From Gammaproteobacteria bacterium (GTDB lineage: Bacteria; Pseudomonadota; Gammaproteobacteria; UBA6429; Thiohalophilaceae): a DNA stretch of 61,430 nucleotides. The stretch is from NCBI GenBank assembly GCA_022712915.1, contig JAFLJQ010000214.1, positions 1-61,430 on the forward strand, read 5' to 3'. Of the stretch, positions 37,193 through 46,545 are shown in pieces (the stretch's first letter is position 1; each line of letters opens with the position of its first letter). Below the pieces are notes generated by a model. That model was not told where the DNA came from. It made no database searches and worked only from the letters and a program-made list of their open reading frames with translations. Made by a program: the position numbers and the translations under genes.

Positions 37193-38268
37193 TGACACAC
37201 ATGCATGACGAAATCGATAGAATTTTAGTAAACGTAAATGCTCAGGCAAAAAAGCAAGATAAGCTATCTGGTTTTTGTATAGGTAATACCCGTAAAATAA
37301 ATTCTACCGGACTATATTTTTCTCCAATACGAAATACTGCTAAATTAGTTGCTGGAAGTGTAATTGTCTACAGTGCTGATCAGGCTGGGACTCTGGCTCA
37401 ATATATTGACGGAAAGGTGGATTACATATTAGTTGACACAGAAAAAAAAATTAGTCCAGAGCTCTATACTGATGAAAATGTTGGTAATGTTGAACGAACA
37501 GTACGAGAAAATGTGACTACATCGAAGATACTTACCTATAAAGGTAATGATTTGACGGTGGATTCAATTGAAAATCTGATAGCTGAAATATTGTCTTCAT
37601 ATCCGCGAGGATTGAGTGGGAAAAATGCTACAATTATTGGCGCAGGGAATATCGGTTCGAAATTGGCGCTTAAACTTGTTGAGCGCGGTATGAATGTTAC
37701 TATTACCCGCCGTAATCAAGAAAAATTAGAGGCAATTGTTACAGCACTGAATTATATTAAGCCGGCTGAAACAATATCATCTGTTACTGGTACAGCTGAT
37801 AACATGATGGCGGCGAGCGGTGCAAATCTTCTTGTTGGTTTAACTAATGGTAATCCAAGTATAACTCCAGAGATGATTGATGCGCTGGCTCCTGGGGCTA
37901 TTTTGCTTGATGCCGGGAAGGGATGTTTTACACAGGATGCAGTACAGCTAGCAATGAATATGGGTATGTCAATTTATCGTGCAGATATACGGCCAGGATT
38001 CGCTGGACATTCAGAAATGGTACTTAATACAGAACAGCTTGTGAAAAACACACTAGGACGTAAAGTTATTTGTGGTGTACCTATTGTGTCAGGTGGTTTA
38101 TTAGGGAGAATGAATGAAGTGGTGGTTGATAATGTAAATGCACCACAATCGATTTTTGGTCTTGCTAATGGTATGGGTGATTTTATTCGTAATCTAAATC
38201 CTATGCAGCAAGAACTTATTACTATAGTTGAAAATTATTTGGATAAAAATAATGGATCTTTAAGTTAA
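37192..38268 (+). CDS. NAD(P)-binding Rossmann protein of the sugar-acid module, family unknown
   Basis: A 358-residue protein. A clear Rossmann motif follows residue 148 (GKNATIIGAGNIGSKLALKL), then TRRNQEKL, which suggests NADP use. C-terminal to it are LLDAGKGCFT, YRADIRPGFAGHSE and VPIVSGGLLGRMNEVVVDN. The layout recalls shikimate-dehydrogenase/glutamyl-tRNA-reductase-like enzymes, but I cannot name a family. The start is taken as ATG at 37192, overlapping the stop of the fusion gene (TAATG), so the two are coupled. An ATG at 37177 is also in frame. It may act on the sugar-acid precursor or product. Confidence 0.7.
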   Translation: MTHMHDEIDRILVNVNAQAKKQDKLSGFCIGNTRKINSTGLYFSPIRNTAKLVAGSVIVYSADQAGTLAQYIDGKVDYILVDTEKKISPELYTDENVGNVERTVRENVTTSKILTYKGNDLTVDSIENLIAEILSSYPRGLSGKNATIIGAGNIGSKLALKLVERGMNVTITRRNQEKLEAIVTALNYIKPAETISSVTGTADNMMAASGANLLVGLTNGNPSITPEMIDALAPGAILLDAGKGCFTQDAVQLAMNMGMSIYRADIRPGFAGHSEMVLNTEQLVKNTLGRKVICGVPIVSGGLLGRMNEVVVDNVNAPQSIFGLANGMGDFIRNLNPMQQELITIVENYLDKNNGSLS

Positions 38269-38353
38269 AGAATAGTTATTGAAGAAATTTTTGAATAAAT
38301 CAAGATATCAACGATGATTATTTGTTAAGTACTGTATTTCATGTGGAGCTAAA

Positions 38354-39232
38354 TTGATGGAAAAATTATTAAAAGAGTTAGAGCAATATATGGATGAGCA
38401 AGTACCATGCGTTGTTTGCAACAATACTGAATTTACTAAGTGGGCTTCTCAAGATTATTTACACGCTATGAAGTGTGATGAATGCGGAATGGTGTCAGTT
38501 AATCCTCACTTTACTGAGGAAGGGTTGGATAAGTTTTATAGCGGTTATTATAAAAATAGAGCTGAAGATTCCGAGTTATCAAATTTAAGAAAAAAAATGT
38601 ATGTTGAAGACAGGAACTGGATTCAAAATCATGTTAATAGTGGTAAAGTTTTGGATGTAGGATGTTCGGATGGAAGTTTCTTGAGTTTTTTTGATAATAA
38701 CTTATGGGATAAGAATGGTATAGACTTAACTGGTGATGCTCTTGATATAGCAAGAGAAAAACATGGGGTGTCAACCTATTGTGGAAAAATATGGGAAACC
38801 GATGTTGGTGAAGGATATGATTTAGTTATGATGAGGGGAGTAATTGAACATTTTAAGGATCCAATAATTGTATTGAAAAAATGTGTTGAAATATTGAAAC
38901 CGAATGGATTGTTATATATCACTGCGACACCAGCTGGAAATTCATTCGCATTTAATGTTTATAGGCATAAGTGGAGAATGTTCACACCATATGAACATAT
39001 ACATTTCTTCACAGTAGATTTATTGACTAATGTTTTAAGAGAGATGGGAATGAGTTCACTTGCTAGGCACTATCAGTACGAAGAGACTCCTTATGCAAAC
39101 ATTGATAATGATTACAAAAAAATCAGAGATGACATTATTAAAATTAATAAAGAAAAATCATTAGATAGTATAACTTCATCCCCCCCATTTCCTGGTAGCA
39201 TGATAACGGCAGTATGGAAAAAATTTGAGTGA
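38354..39232 (+). CDS. Class I SAM methyltransferase with N-terminal zinc ribbon
   Basis: A 292-residue protein. Two CxxC pairs near residues 19-50 (CVVC and CDEC) form a zinc ribbon. The SAM motif VLDVGCSDGSFLSFF is at about residue 98, and MRGVIEHFKDP follows. Methyltransferases of this design modify sugars in surface polysaccharide loci. Lying between the synthase and the cytidylyltransferase, it may methylate the sugar acid or a neighbouring residue. Confidence 0.8.
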   Translation: MMEKLLKELEQYMDEQVPCVVCNNTEFTKWASQDYLHAMKCDECGMVSVNPHFTEEGLDKFYSGYYKNRAEDSELSNLRKKMYVEDRNWIQNHVNSGKVLDVGCSDGSFLSFFDNNLWDKNGIDLTGDALDIAREKHGVSTYCGKIWETDVGEGYDLVMMRGVIEHFKDPIIVLKKCVEILKPNGLLYITATPAGNSFAFNVYRHKWRMFTPYEHIHFFTVDLLTNVLREMGMSSLARHYQYEETPYANIDNDYKKIRDDIIKINKEKSLDSITSSPPFPGSMITAVWKKFE

Positions 39233-39289
39233 TTTGCATTTGATTCTTAACAACAGAATGTTAAAGATGGAAAATAAAAGAGCGGCAAC

Positions 39290-39988
39290 GTGAATCTAAT
39301 TACAGTCATTCCTGCTAGGGGCGGTAGCAAGAGTATTCCTTTTAAAAACATACAGCTATTGAATGGGAAACCATTGATTGCGTATACTATTGAATACTCG
39401 AAAAAATGTGCTTCTGTTTCTCACACAGTCGTATCTACAGACTCTAAAAAAATAGCTGAAATTGCAAAAGAACATGGTGCGGAAGTACCCTTTTTAAGGC
39501 CTGCTGAGATTTCGGGTGATGAAGCGCAGGATTTTCCAGTAATACAGCATGCTCTGAACGAGCTTGAGTTTTTTTATCAAAAGCAGATTGATGCAATTGT
39601 TTGGTTACGTCCCACATCCCCCTTACGGCCCGAAAATTTAATTGAACGTGCTGTAGAACTATTAGATTTACATCCACAATGTACCTCTATTAGGTCGATG
39701 GTAAAAAGCAATGAGCATCCATATCGACAGTGGGTTGCGATAGGTGATTTCATTGAGGGATTTGTCGGCGATATAAATGAGCCCTACAATCTACCTAGGC
39801 AGAAACTTCCAAGAGTACTCTTTCAGTCAGGTGATATCGAATTAGTCAGAAGAGAAACTATTATTAATGGTTCAATGTCGGGGGGGAAAATTTCTCCATT
39901 GATTGTTAAGCGGGAAGACATGTTGGATATTGATCATGTGGATGATTTGAGAAATGCAGATCTTAAGTTGAAATCAGATAACAAATAA
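39290..39988 (+). CDS. CMP-sugar-acid cytidylyltransferase (NeuA/LegF/PseF-like)
   Basis: A 232-residue nucleotidyltransferase. The CTP-binding motif IPARGGSKSIPFKNI is at the N-terminus, followed by VVSTDSKKIA, WLRPTSPLR and the C-terminal DIDHVDDL. It activates a nonulosonic-type sugar acid to the CMP form, so it is the natural partner of the NeuB half of the fusion protein. The start is GTG at 39290. It is intact, unlike the remnant at 32661. Confidence 0.87.
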   Translation: MNLITVIPARGGSKSIPFKNIQLLNGKPLIAYTIEYSKKCASVSHTVVSTDSKKIAEIAKEHGAEVPFLRPAEISGDEAQDFPVIQHALNELEFFYQKQIDAIVWLRPTSPLRPENLIERAVELLDLHPQCTSIRSMVKSNEHPYRQWVAIGDFIEGFVGDINEPYNLPRQKLPRVLFQSGDIELVRRETIINGSMSGGKISPLIVKREDMLDIDHVDDLRNADLKLKSDNK

Positions 39989-40122
39989 CAAAGGAAGCTT
40001 GCATTCGGGCGTGATAAATACGTCATGGAAGAATGTTTTATGTTGGCTTGTTGAGTGCGGCACTAAATCGTTTAGTTTAGCCATGATCTATTATTATCAG
40101 TCTCTGAATTAGCCATCAATCT

Positions 40123-40998
40123 ATGTCTAGTAAAATTATTTTGGGAACAGCCAAATTTGGTATTTCTGGCTATGGATTCTCTTCGGGAAACCATTATTCA
40201 TCAACTCATGAGTTACTTCAAAAGGCGAAAGAGTTAGGGGTTGATACTCTAGACACTTCTCCTCGATATGGTGACGCTGAAAAACAGATTGGTGATTACC
40301 ATAAATGTAATCCTAATTCGTTCAAAGTTTGTTCAAAGGTTGACGGCCTAATGCCAAACGATGTTCACTCGGAAAGAAATATATTTAGATCCGTAGAAAA
40401 AACAATAACTTTATCTTGTGTTTCTCAAATTGAGATCTTGTACCTACATCAAAATGAGCTGGATATTATAAGTGATCATAATATTTTAGAAGCTCTAGTT
40501 AAAATAAAAGAAAGTGGCATTGTTAAAAAGGTAGGGACTTCTGTTTACTCTCCTGGAGAGTGTGAGTTTTCTTTAAATAGCGATGTATATGATGTTATAC
40601 AGGCGCCTATTAGTATCTTGGATACATATATGTATTCTAAGCTGATTGAAATGAATAGAAATAAAAATGAGATTATTGCTAGGTCGGTCTTCCTCCAGGG
40701 AACATTATTTAATCGAGAAGACATTCGCAATAAAATAAAACAGGCTGAACCTATGTTGGAATATTTGGATCAGGTTGATTGTCTAGTGAAAAAATACGGA
40801 TCGAATTTATTGAGTTTAGCTTGTTCCTTTGTGTTGACATTGCCGCATGTTACAAACTTTATTGTAGGAACGGCTAGTCTACAAAATTTAGTAAGGATTG
40901 TGGGCGCAGCAGGGGTTAATATTCCAGGAGAATTATTTGTGGAAGTTAAGGCCCTGAGTAACCAATATAAGGAATGGGGTAACCCTAGAAATTGGTAG
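40123..40998 (+). CDS. Aldo/keto reductase
   Basis: A 291-residue TIM-barrel reductase. It has GTAKFGISGYGFSSG at the N-terminus, DTLDTSPRYGDAEKQIG with the catalytic Asp and Tyr, and LYLHQNEL. Such enzymes in surface-sugar loci reduce a sugar aldehyde or keto group with NADPH. It lies right after the cytidylyltransferase and adds a fourth redox enzyme to the module. The 134-bp gap before it holds nothing I can name. Confidence 0.82.
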   Translation: MSSKIILGTAKFGISGYGFSSGNHYSSTHELLQKAKELGVDTLDTSPRYGDAEKQIGDYHKCNPNSFKVCSKVDGLMPNDVHSERNIFRSVEKTITLSCVSQIEILYLHQNELDIISDHNILEALVKIKESGIVKKVGTSVYSPGECEFSLNSDVYDVIQAPISILDTYMYSKLIEMNRNKNEIIARSVFLQGTLFNREDIRNKIKQAEPMLEYLDQVDCLVKKYGSNLLSLACSFVLTLPHVTNFIVGTASLQNLVRIVGAAGVNIPGELFVEVKALSNQYKEWGNPRNW

Positions 40999-41088
40999 AG
41001 TGTGGCTTCTTGTATTGTTCAGCTTAAAATGTTTTTTGTATATTAGGGTGACTTTTGAGTTCATTTGAATTAATTTTTTGGAAAATTT

Positions 41089-42849
41089 ATGGATAAGGAA
41101 AGATATCTTATAACTACGGCTGATGAGCGAACATGGAAGTTCGATCGACCGGTATTGTTTTTAACAGATAATTGCTGTCGTTACGCGCGTAAGAATATTT
41201 GGTCTAATATGGATGCAGTTGTTTCTAAACCATATGGTGTGTTGGCTGCGCAAAAAAATGATGATCTTGCGTACATCCATACAGTAGTTAATCAGCTTCT
41301 AATTGAATTAGTAGAGCAACTTAATAAACATCATGGAACTAATCATAGTTCGCGTTACTGGAGCATTGTGCTTGGTCACTGGCTTTTGAACTATGTTAAA
41401 GTTGCTTACAATCGATATCGCACTGTGCAGCAAGCTTTGAAAATATATAGCATAAATGGCACGATGGTAATTGACGCCAATTGCTATGACTTAACTACTA
41501 GAGATTTAAGTGAATTTCTTGGCGCGTGTAATGATAGTGCCTGGAATAATGTTTTTTATTCAAAGATTATTTATTTTTTAGATGGTAGCAATATTGAATG
41601 TTATGCTGGATCTCTTGGAGATGAGGTTCGTTTTTCCATGAAGAATACGGATTTTCCTTCATGGAAGTCAAATCTGAAAAATTATGCTTTAAATAGGCTA
41701 GGCAAATTTTTTTCCATGTTCGGAAAAGAAGATGATGTATTTATTATTAATACTTATATGCCTATATTATATGAAATAAAGTTGTATCTGAGTCTCGGTC
41801 AGTCCCCTAAGTTTTGGCGTCGTCAACAATTAGACATTAAGGAGAAAGATTCAATAGTAAGGAAAAAATTTAGCCTCAATACTGAGTCCCATCTTGGCTT
41901 TGAATGTTTTGCTAGGTCTATTTTACCGGAAGTGATCCCAACTTGTTACCTAGAAGGTTACAATAAACTTGTTGAACAAGTTGAATCTTTGCCTTGGCCT
42001 TCCAGTCCTAAATTCATTTTCACATCAAATAATTTTTATAGTGATGAATTGTTTAAAGTATGGGCCGGCTCGAAAGTTGAGTCGGGCACACCATATTATG
42101 TTGGTCAACATGGTAACTGTCAGGCATATAGGGGGCATTCTTTCTGGCCTGAATATCATAATAGTGATAAATTTTTCTCGTGGGGCTGGACTAGCAATAA
42201 TCACAGAATTGTTCCAGCTTTTATTTTTAAAACGTTAGGACGAAAAAATAAAAAAATCGATCATAAGGGAGGAATTCTATTAATAGAGCTTCATTCACCA
42301 TCCTGGTCTAGCCCTGAAGATAGTGAATATGAATATGGAATTTATCAAGATGAGCAGTTTAATTTTGTTGATGCATTACCGGAGAATATTCAAAAGGAAT
42401 TGACGGTTCGTCTTCATTCGGCTCATTATAATTATCACTGGTCAGATGAAAAACGTTGGCTGGATCGACACCCTCAAGTAAAAATAGAGATAGGCGCAAT
42501 GTCTATTGAAAAGTTAATTTCTAGAAGTCGACTAATTGTACATTCATATGATTCTACGGGAATCCTTGAGACACTGGCTTTGAATATTCCTACGATGTGT
42601 TTTTGGCAAGGCGGATTGGACCACCTTTTACCTGATGCAAAACCGTACTATGAGCTGCTTAGGTCTGCCAAAATACTTGTTGACACCCCTGAGCAGGCCG
42701 CAGAAATGATAGCGATGCATTGGGATAATATAAGCAAGTGGTGGGAAAGTGAAAAGGTTCAGAATGCCCGCACTGTATTTTGTGAGCAATATGCAAGGTT
42801 AGATGATGAGCCCATTAAAACGCTAAGAAAACTACTCGTGGAAGGCTAG
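41089..42849 (+). CDS. LIC12162-family putative transferase
   Basis: A 586-residue protein starting MDKERYLITTADERTWKFD. The N-terminal YLITT...TW pattern and total length fit the LIC12162 family first noted in Leptospira O-antigen loci. Its members are thought to be transferases for surface sugars. The C-terminal half has GQHGNCQAYRG and HSYDSTGILETLALNIPT, which resemble the nucleotide-sugar site of GT-B-like transferases. With CMP-sugar genes beside it, transfer of the activated sugar acid is a fair guess. Confidence 0.78.
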   Translation: MDKERYLITTADERTWKFDRPVLFLTDNCCRYARKNIWSNMDAVVSKPYGVLAAQKNDDLAYIHTVVNQLLIELVEQLNKHHGTNHSSRYWSIVLGHWLLNYVKVAYNRYRTVQQALKIYSINGTMVIDANCYDLTTRDLSEFLGACNDSAWNNVFYSKIIYFLDGSNIECYAGSLGDEVRFSMKNTDFPSWKSNLKNYALNRLGKFFSMFGKEDDVFIINTYMPILYEIKLYLSLGQSPKFWRRQQLDIKEKDSIVRKKFSLNTESHLGFECFARSILPEVIPTCYLEGYNKLVEQVESLPWPSSPKFIFTSNNFYSDELFKVWAGSKVESGTPYYVGQHGNCQAYRGHSFWPEYHNSDKFFSWGWTSNNHRIVPAFIFKTLGRKNKKIDHKGGILLIELHSPSWSSPEDSEYEYGIYQDEQFNFVDALPENIQKELTVRLHSAHYNYHWSDEKRWLDRHPQVKIEIGAMSIEKLISRSRLIVHSYDSTGILETLALNIPTMCFWQGGLDHLLPDAKPYYELLRSAKILVDTPEQAAEMIAMHWDNISKWWESEKVQNARTVFCEQYARLDDEPIKTLRKLLVEG

Positions 42850-43070
42850 TTGTACGTTCAGGGGAGTGTTTTATTTTATACTACCGGTTTAATGCTGTGC
42901 TGAATCAGGTCGGTGTAAACTTACAGCAGTATAAAGTTGCATCGTCAAAAAAGATAAAATTGCAGGTGACGTTGTGGTAAATGTAATTTAAGACTCTTTT
43001 CCATTTTGTATGACATCTCATATTGCCTGAGATACATTACAATTATTTTGTGTAACACTGAGTGAACTCG

Positions 43071-44099
43071 ATGAAAATTTCTATTTGTATACCCACTTAT
43101 AATCGTGCCAGGCATTTAGAAAATTGTCTAAACTCAATTATCTTGTGTGGTGCGCAATCTGATTTAAAATTCCAAGTGTGTGTGTCTGATAATTGCTCAA
43201 CTGACAATACAGAAGAAGTGGTTCGTAAAGCCCAGTCTAGCATTGATGTTAAATATAAAAAAAATACGAACAATATTGGTATTGCAAGGAACATCCTTAA
43301 TGTTGCTGCGATGGCTGAGGGTGATTTTATATGGCTTATAGGTGATGATGATTTGTTAATGCCGAATGCGATAATAGAGATTGATTCTCTATTTGAGTTG
43401 CATCCAAACGTCGACTTTTTCTATGTTAATTCATTCCATTTAAATACTGAATATGTAGAAAAATTTTCGTCGCCTTTTGATACTGCAAATTTACCCAGTA
43501 ATATGCTCCCATTTTCTCAATGGCCTATCGCAGGTGAAATGAAATTTATTGATTTAATTAACCCTAAAATATCGTTTGATTTTTTAGGGGGGATATTTTT
43601 ATCTGTTTTTAGACGGAAAAACTGGGATGATAATGTAGGTGTTCTTGATGAAATGGCAATGTCAGATGCTCGTGCATTTTCTTATTTAGATAATACTTTT
43701 CCGCACGTTAAAATTTTCGCAAGAGCATTCTCTACTTCAAAAGCTTACTTTAATACTAAACCACTAAATGTTTGTTTAACGGGCGTGCGTGAATGGTCAG
43801 TAATGTATCCTTTTATCCATAGCGTACGTTTAGTCGAAGCTCTAGGTGAGTATCGAAAAAATGGACTGCCATATTTGAGATATATCCGGTGCAGAAACTA
43901 TGCGCTTAATCACTTCATGCCGGATTTTGCAAACATGCTTCTTGATAAAAACAATTCTGGTTATAGATATATTAATCCATTTACTCTGATTCTAGAAAAC
44001 TGCATGTACCCTAATTTTTATTTGTCAGCTATTTGGTTTTTTGGGAGACGGTTGCGAAAACTTGTATTTGGCTTCTTCAGTCGTTTATTTGGAAGATGA
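43071..44099 (+). CDS. Family 2 glycosyltransferase
   Basis: A 342-residue GT-A protein. The N-terminus is ISICIPTYNRARHLENCLNS, and the metal and sugar-nucleotide motif is IGDDDLLMPNA near residue 95. The ATG at 43071 starts the canonical fold. The open frame reaches a GTG at 43062. A short basic C-terminus may touch the membrane. It is the first gene of the second module. The 221-bp gap before it is AT-rich and shows no gene. Confidence 0.82.
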   Translation: MKISICIPTYNRARHLENCLNSIILCGAQSDLKFQVCVSDNCSTDNTEEVVRKAQSSIDVKYKKNTNNIGIARNILNVAAMAEGDFIWLIGDDDLLMPNAIIEIDSLFELHPNVDFFYVNSFHLNTEYVEKFSSPFDTANLPSNMLPFSQWPIAGEMKFIDLINPKISFDFLGGIFLSVFRRKNWDDNVGVLDEMAMSDARAFSYLDNTFPHVKIFARAFSTSKAYFNTKPLNVCLTGVREWSVMYPFIHSVRLVEALGEYRKNGLPYLRYIRCRNYALNHFMPDFANMLLDKNNSGYRYINPFTLILENCMYPNFYLSAIWFFGRRLRKLVFGFFSRLFGR

Positions 44100-44293
44100 T
44101 TTAGGGCCTATCAGTTGTGGCGTCTGTATTTTTGAACTAGACTCGGAGTTTAAAATGTATTCGGAAGGATTCTGACAATTAGAAATCTTTTTGTTATAAT
44201 TTTTTTGAAAATGTATTAATTGAAAGTATTACAATCCAATAATTTGGTGTCGGACCTCTTTTTTATTATTCAACTTTAACAGAAGTGATAAAA

Positions 44294-45538
44294 ATGAAAA
44301 ATTCATTTAATAAAATTAATATGTGTGAAGTATGTGGAAATCCCGATCTTGTTCCTGTTTTAGATTTGGGGTTGCATCCAATGTGTGACGACCTTGTGCC
44401 TGTCGGTGATGATAGGAAGTGTCGTGAGTATCCAATAGAGATTCTTTTTTGTGAAAGATGTTTAACTGCGCATCAACGGTTTCAGGTTCCTAAAAAGGAG
44501 TTATTTCCCAGCTCTTATCATTACCGTTCACGTTTCACTGCGGATGTATTAAAAGGTATGTCAAGTCTTGTTGATGCATGTACTCAGAGGTTCGGTGATC
44601 TTTTAGGAAAGAAGGTGCTTGATATTGGGTGTAATGACGGTAGTTTATTGGGTTTTTTTTGCAAAAAAGGTGCGACTACAATAGGTGTTGAGCCAACTGA
44701 TGCATATCTTGACGCGAAAGAGAAAGGTCATATCACATACAACAATTATCTATCAGAAGACATAGCTCGGACCATTGTTGAGTCTCATGGTAATCCTGAC
44801 ATTATTACATTTACAAACGTTTTTGCGCATATCGAAAATCTTCATGAGGTCATTAGCTCTCTGAAAAAGCTTATTTCTCCAAATACAGTAATTGTGATTG
44901 AGAATCATTATCTTGGTTCAGTGCTAGATGGTAGCCAATTTGATACTTTTTACCATGAGCATCCGCGTACATATAGCTATACATCGTTTGTTCACATGGC
45001 AGCCTCTTTAGGCGTTAAGTTACTTGATGTGGAGTTCCCATCAAGATACGGCGGAAATATTAGGGTGTTTTTAGGCGATACAGATGTTGCTTCAAACGAT
45101 AGCGCTGTTGACAGGGGAGAGCTGAGCAAGCGAGAAAGCCATTTTCTTAACGATTTTACCGCGCTACGGAAAAATGTGGAGATCTGGTCTGAAACTAAGA
45201 TGAAATTTCTGGATGACCTTGTAACGAAACATGGAAAACTTAGAGCAAAGGCATTTCCTGGTCGAGCTGCAATTCTTGTTAAACTGCTTGGTTTGAATGA
45301 AAATCAGATTTCAGTAGTATATGAGAAACCTGGTTCTCTCAAAATAGGCCAATATTTACCTGGTACACGTATACCAATCTGCTCAGACGACGAGCTTTTC
45401 GCTTTAGCTGATAAGACACAGCCATTGTTGAATATGGCGTGGCATATTCCATGTGAGATTCGTAGTTATTTGTCTGATCATGGTTATACAGGGCCAATAG
45501 TAGATATACTTTGTGCTGATGATTTCACACAGAAGTAA
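44294..45538 (+). CDS. NDP-hexose C-methyltransferase (TylC3/TcaB9-like)
   Basis: A 414-residue three-part enzyme. An N-terminal zinc domain carries CEVC and CERC pairs, a central SAM domain has VLDIGCNDGSLLGFF, and a C-terminal domain completes it. Between the last two is the active-site strip ENHYLGSVLDGSQFDTFYHE with the His and Glu residues used by sugar C-3 methyltransferases. These enzymes put a methyl branch on 4-keto-6-deoxyhexoses. The CDP-glucose dehydratase nearby would make such a substrate. ATG at 44294. A GTG at 44285 is in frame. Confidence 0.82.
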   Translation: MKNSFNKINMCEVCGNPDLVPVLDLGLHPMCDDLVPVGDDRKCREYPIEILFCERCLTAHQRFQVPKKELFPSSYHYRSRFTADVLKGMSSLVDACTQRFGDLLGKKVLDIGCNDGSLLGFFCKKGATTIGVEPTDAYLDAKEKGHITYNNYLSEDIARTIVESHGNPDIITFTNVFAHIENLHEVISSLKKLISPNTVIVIENHYLGSVLDGSQFDTFYHEHPRTYSYTSFVHMAASLGVKLLDVEFPSRYGGNIRVFLGDTDVASNDSAVDRGELSKRESHFLNDFTALRKNVEIWSETKMKFLDDLVTKHGKLRAKAFPGRAAILVKLLGLNENQISVVYEKPGSLKIGQYLPGTRIPICSDDELFALADKTQPLLNMAWHIPCEIRSYLSDHGYTGPIVDILCADDFTQK

Positions 45539-45544
45539 ATAAGG

Positions 45545-46486
45545 GTGTTTGCTATTCTTGGCTCGGGTTTCGGTATCTATGGGTATCTGCCTACTTTGGT
45601 TGACAGATGTTCGCAGCGCATTGTTTTGCCGGAGCGATATCGCGTTCGTTTTAATGAGAGGCATGAACTTGCCTTTTTTTCGAGTTATGTGCAGTGGGAA
45701 GTGGACGAGAATGCTGCGTTGAATTGTGCTGAGGGAGTTGTTCTCGCATTACGGCCAATCAATCAATGTGAGTGGGTTCGTCGATGCGTTGCTCATTCCA
45801 AGATTGATTTTATGCTTCTAGAGAAACCACTCGCTCATACGCCTGAAATTGCGGCTGAAATATTTGATTGTTTGATTAATTCGCAGAAAACGTTTCGTAT
45901 AGGCTACACTTTTCGATACACAGATTGGGGGCAGTGGATATTAAATTCCTTTAAAAAAGCTGGATGCCCCCCACTCTCTATTCATTGGAGTTTTTTTGCT
46001 CACCATTTCCGCCATGATTTGCTCAACTGGAAGCGTTTTAATTCAATGGGTGGCGGTGCTATTCGTTTCTATGGTATCCATATTATTGCTTTGTTGGCAG
46101 AAGCAGGTTATCACAATGTGACATTGTCACGAGCATTCGGTTCATCTTTAGATGAAGCTGAAAAGTGGATTGCCATATTCGTTGGGCCCGGTCTTCCAGA
46201 ATGTGAGGTTGTTGTTGACACAAGGTCTACTTTTGATGAATTTAGCGTTGAGTATACTTCCAATCCTTGTGGTGGGTTAACTACTGCTTTTTCAAATCTA
46301 AAAGATCCTTTCGATTCAGAAAATGAGGTTTGTCAGCCGGATGGGATTGATCCGCGTGTATCTGTACTGGCTCCGCTTTGTCGTTCGCTTTGGGAGGGCG
46401 TCACTAGTGAGTACGATTGGTATGATGCGACGATTACCCTTTGGCATAACATCGAAAAAAAGACTCGATTTGAGATTTGTAACTGA
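45545..46486 (+). CDS. Gfo/Idh/MocA-type oxidoreductase, shortened
   Basis: A 313-residue protein with the NAD-binding start FAILGSGFGIYGYLPTLV and the family's LLEKPLAHTPE motif near residue 100. It begins at a GTG six bases after the methyltransferase stop. The first Rossmann part is short. The C-terminal substrate domain is only loosely recognisable. It probably oxidises or reduces a nucleotide sugar in the C-methyl-sugar path. Confidence 0.65.
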   Translation: MFAILGSGFGIYGYLPTLVDRCSQRIVLPERYRVRFNERHELAFFSSYVQWEVDENAALNCAEGVVLALRPINQCEWVRRCVAHSKIDFMLLEKPLAHTPEIAAEIFDCLINSQKTFRIGYTFRYTDWGQWILNSFKKAGCPPLSIHWSFFAHHFRHDLLNWKRFNSMGGGAIRFYGIHIIALLAEAGYHNVTLSRAFGSSLDEAEKWIAIFVGPGLPECEVVVDTRSTFDEFSVEYTSNPCGGLTTAFSNLKDPFDSENEVCQPDGIDPRVSVLAPLCRSLWEGVTSEYDWYDATITLWHNIEKKTRFEICN

Positions 46487-46520
46487 ATAGTAAAAGTGTT
46501 GTTATTGCCACTGATAATGT

Positions 46521-46545
46521 GATGTGATGTGATGTGATGTGATGT
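46521..46545. repeat. Five tandem copies of GATGT
   Basis: A 25-bp perfect microsatellite with unit GATGT starts 35 bases after the stop of the Gfo/Idh gene. A sixth imperfect unit (AATGT) precedes it. Such tracts change length by slipped pairing. Nothing downstream for 870 bp is coding, so an effect on expression of rfbF is only possible through the leader. Confidence 0.75.
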
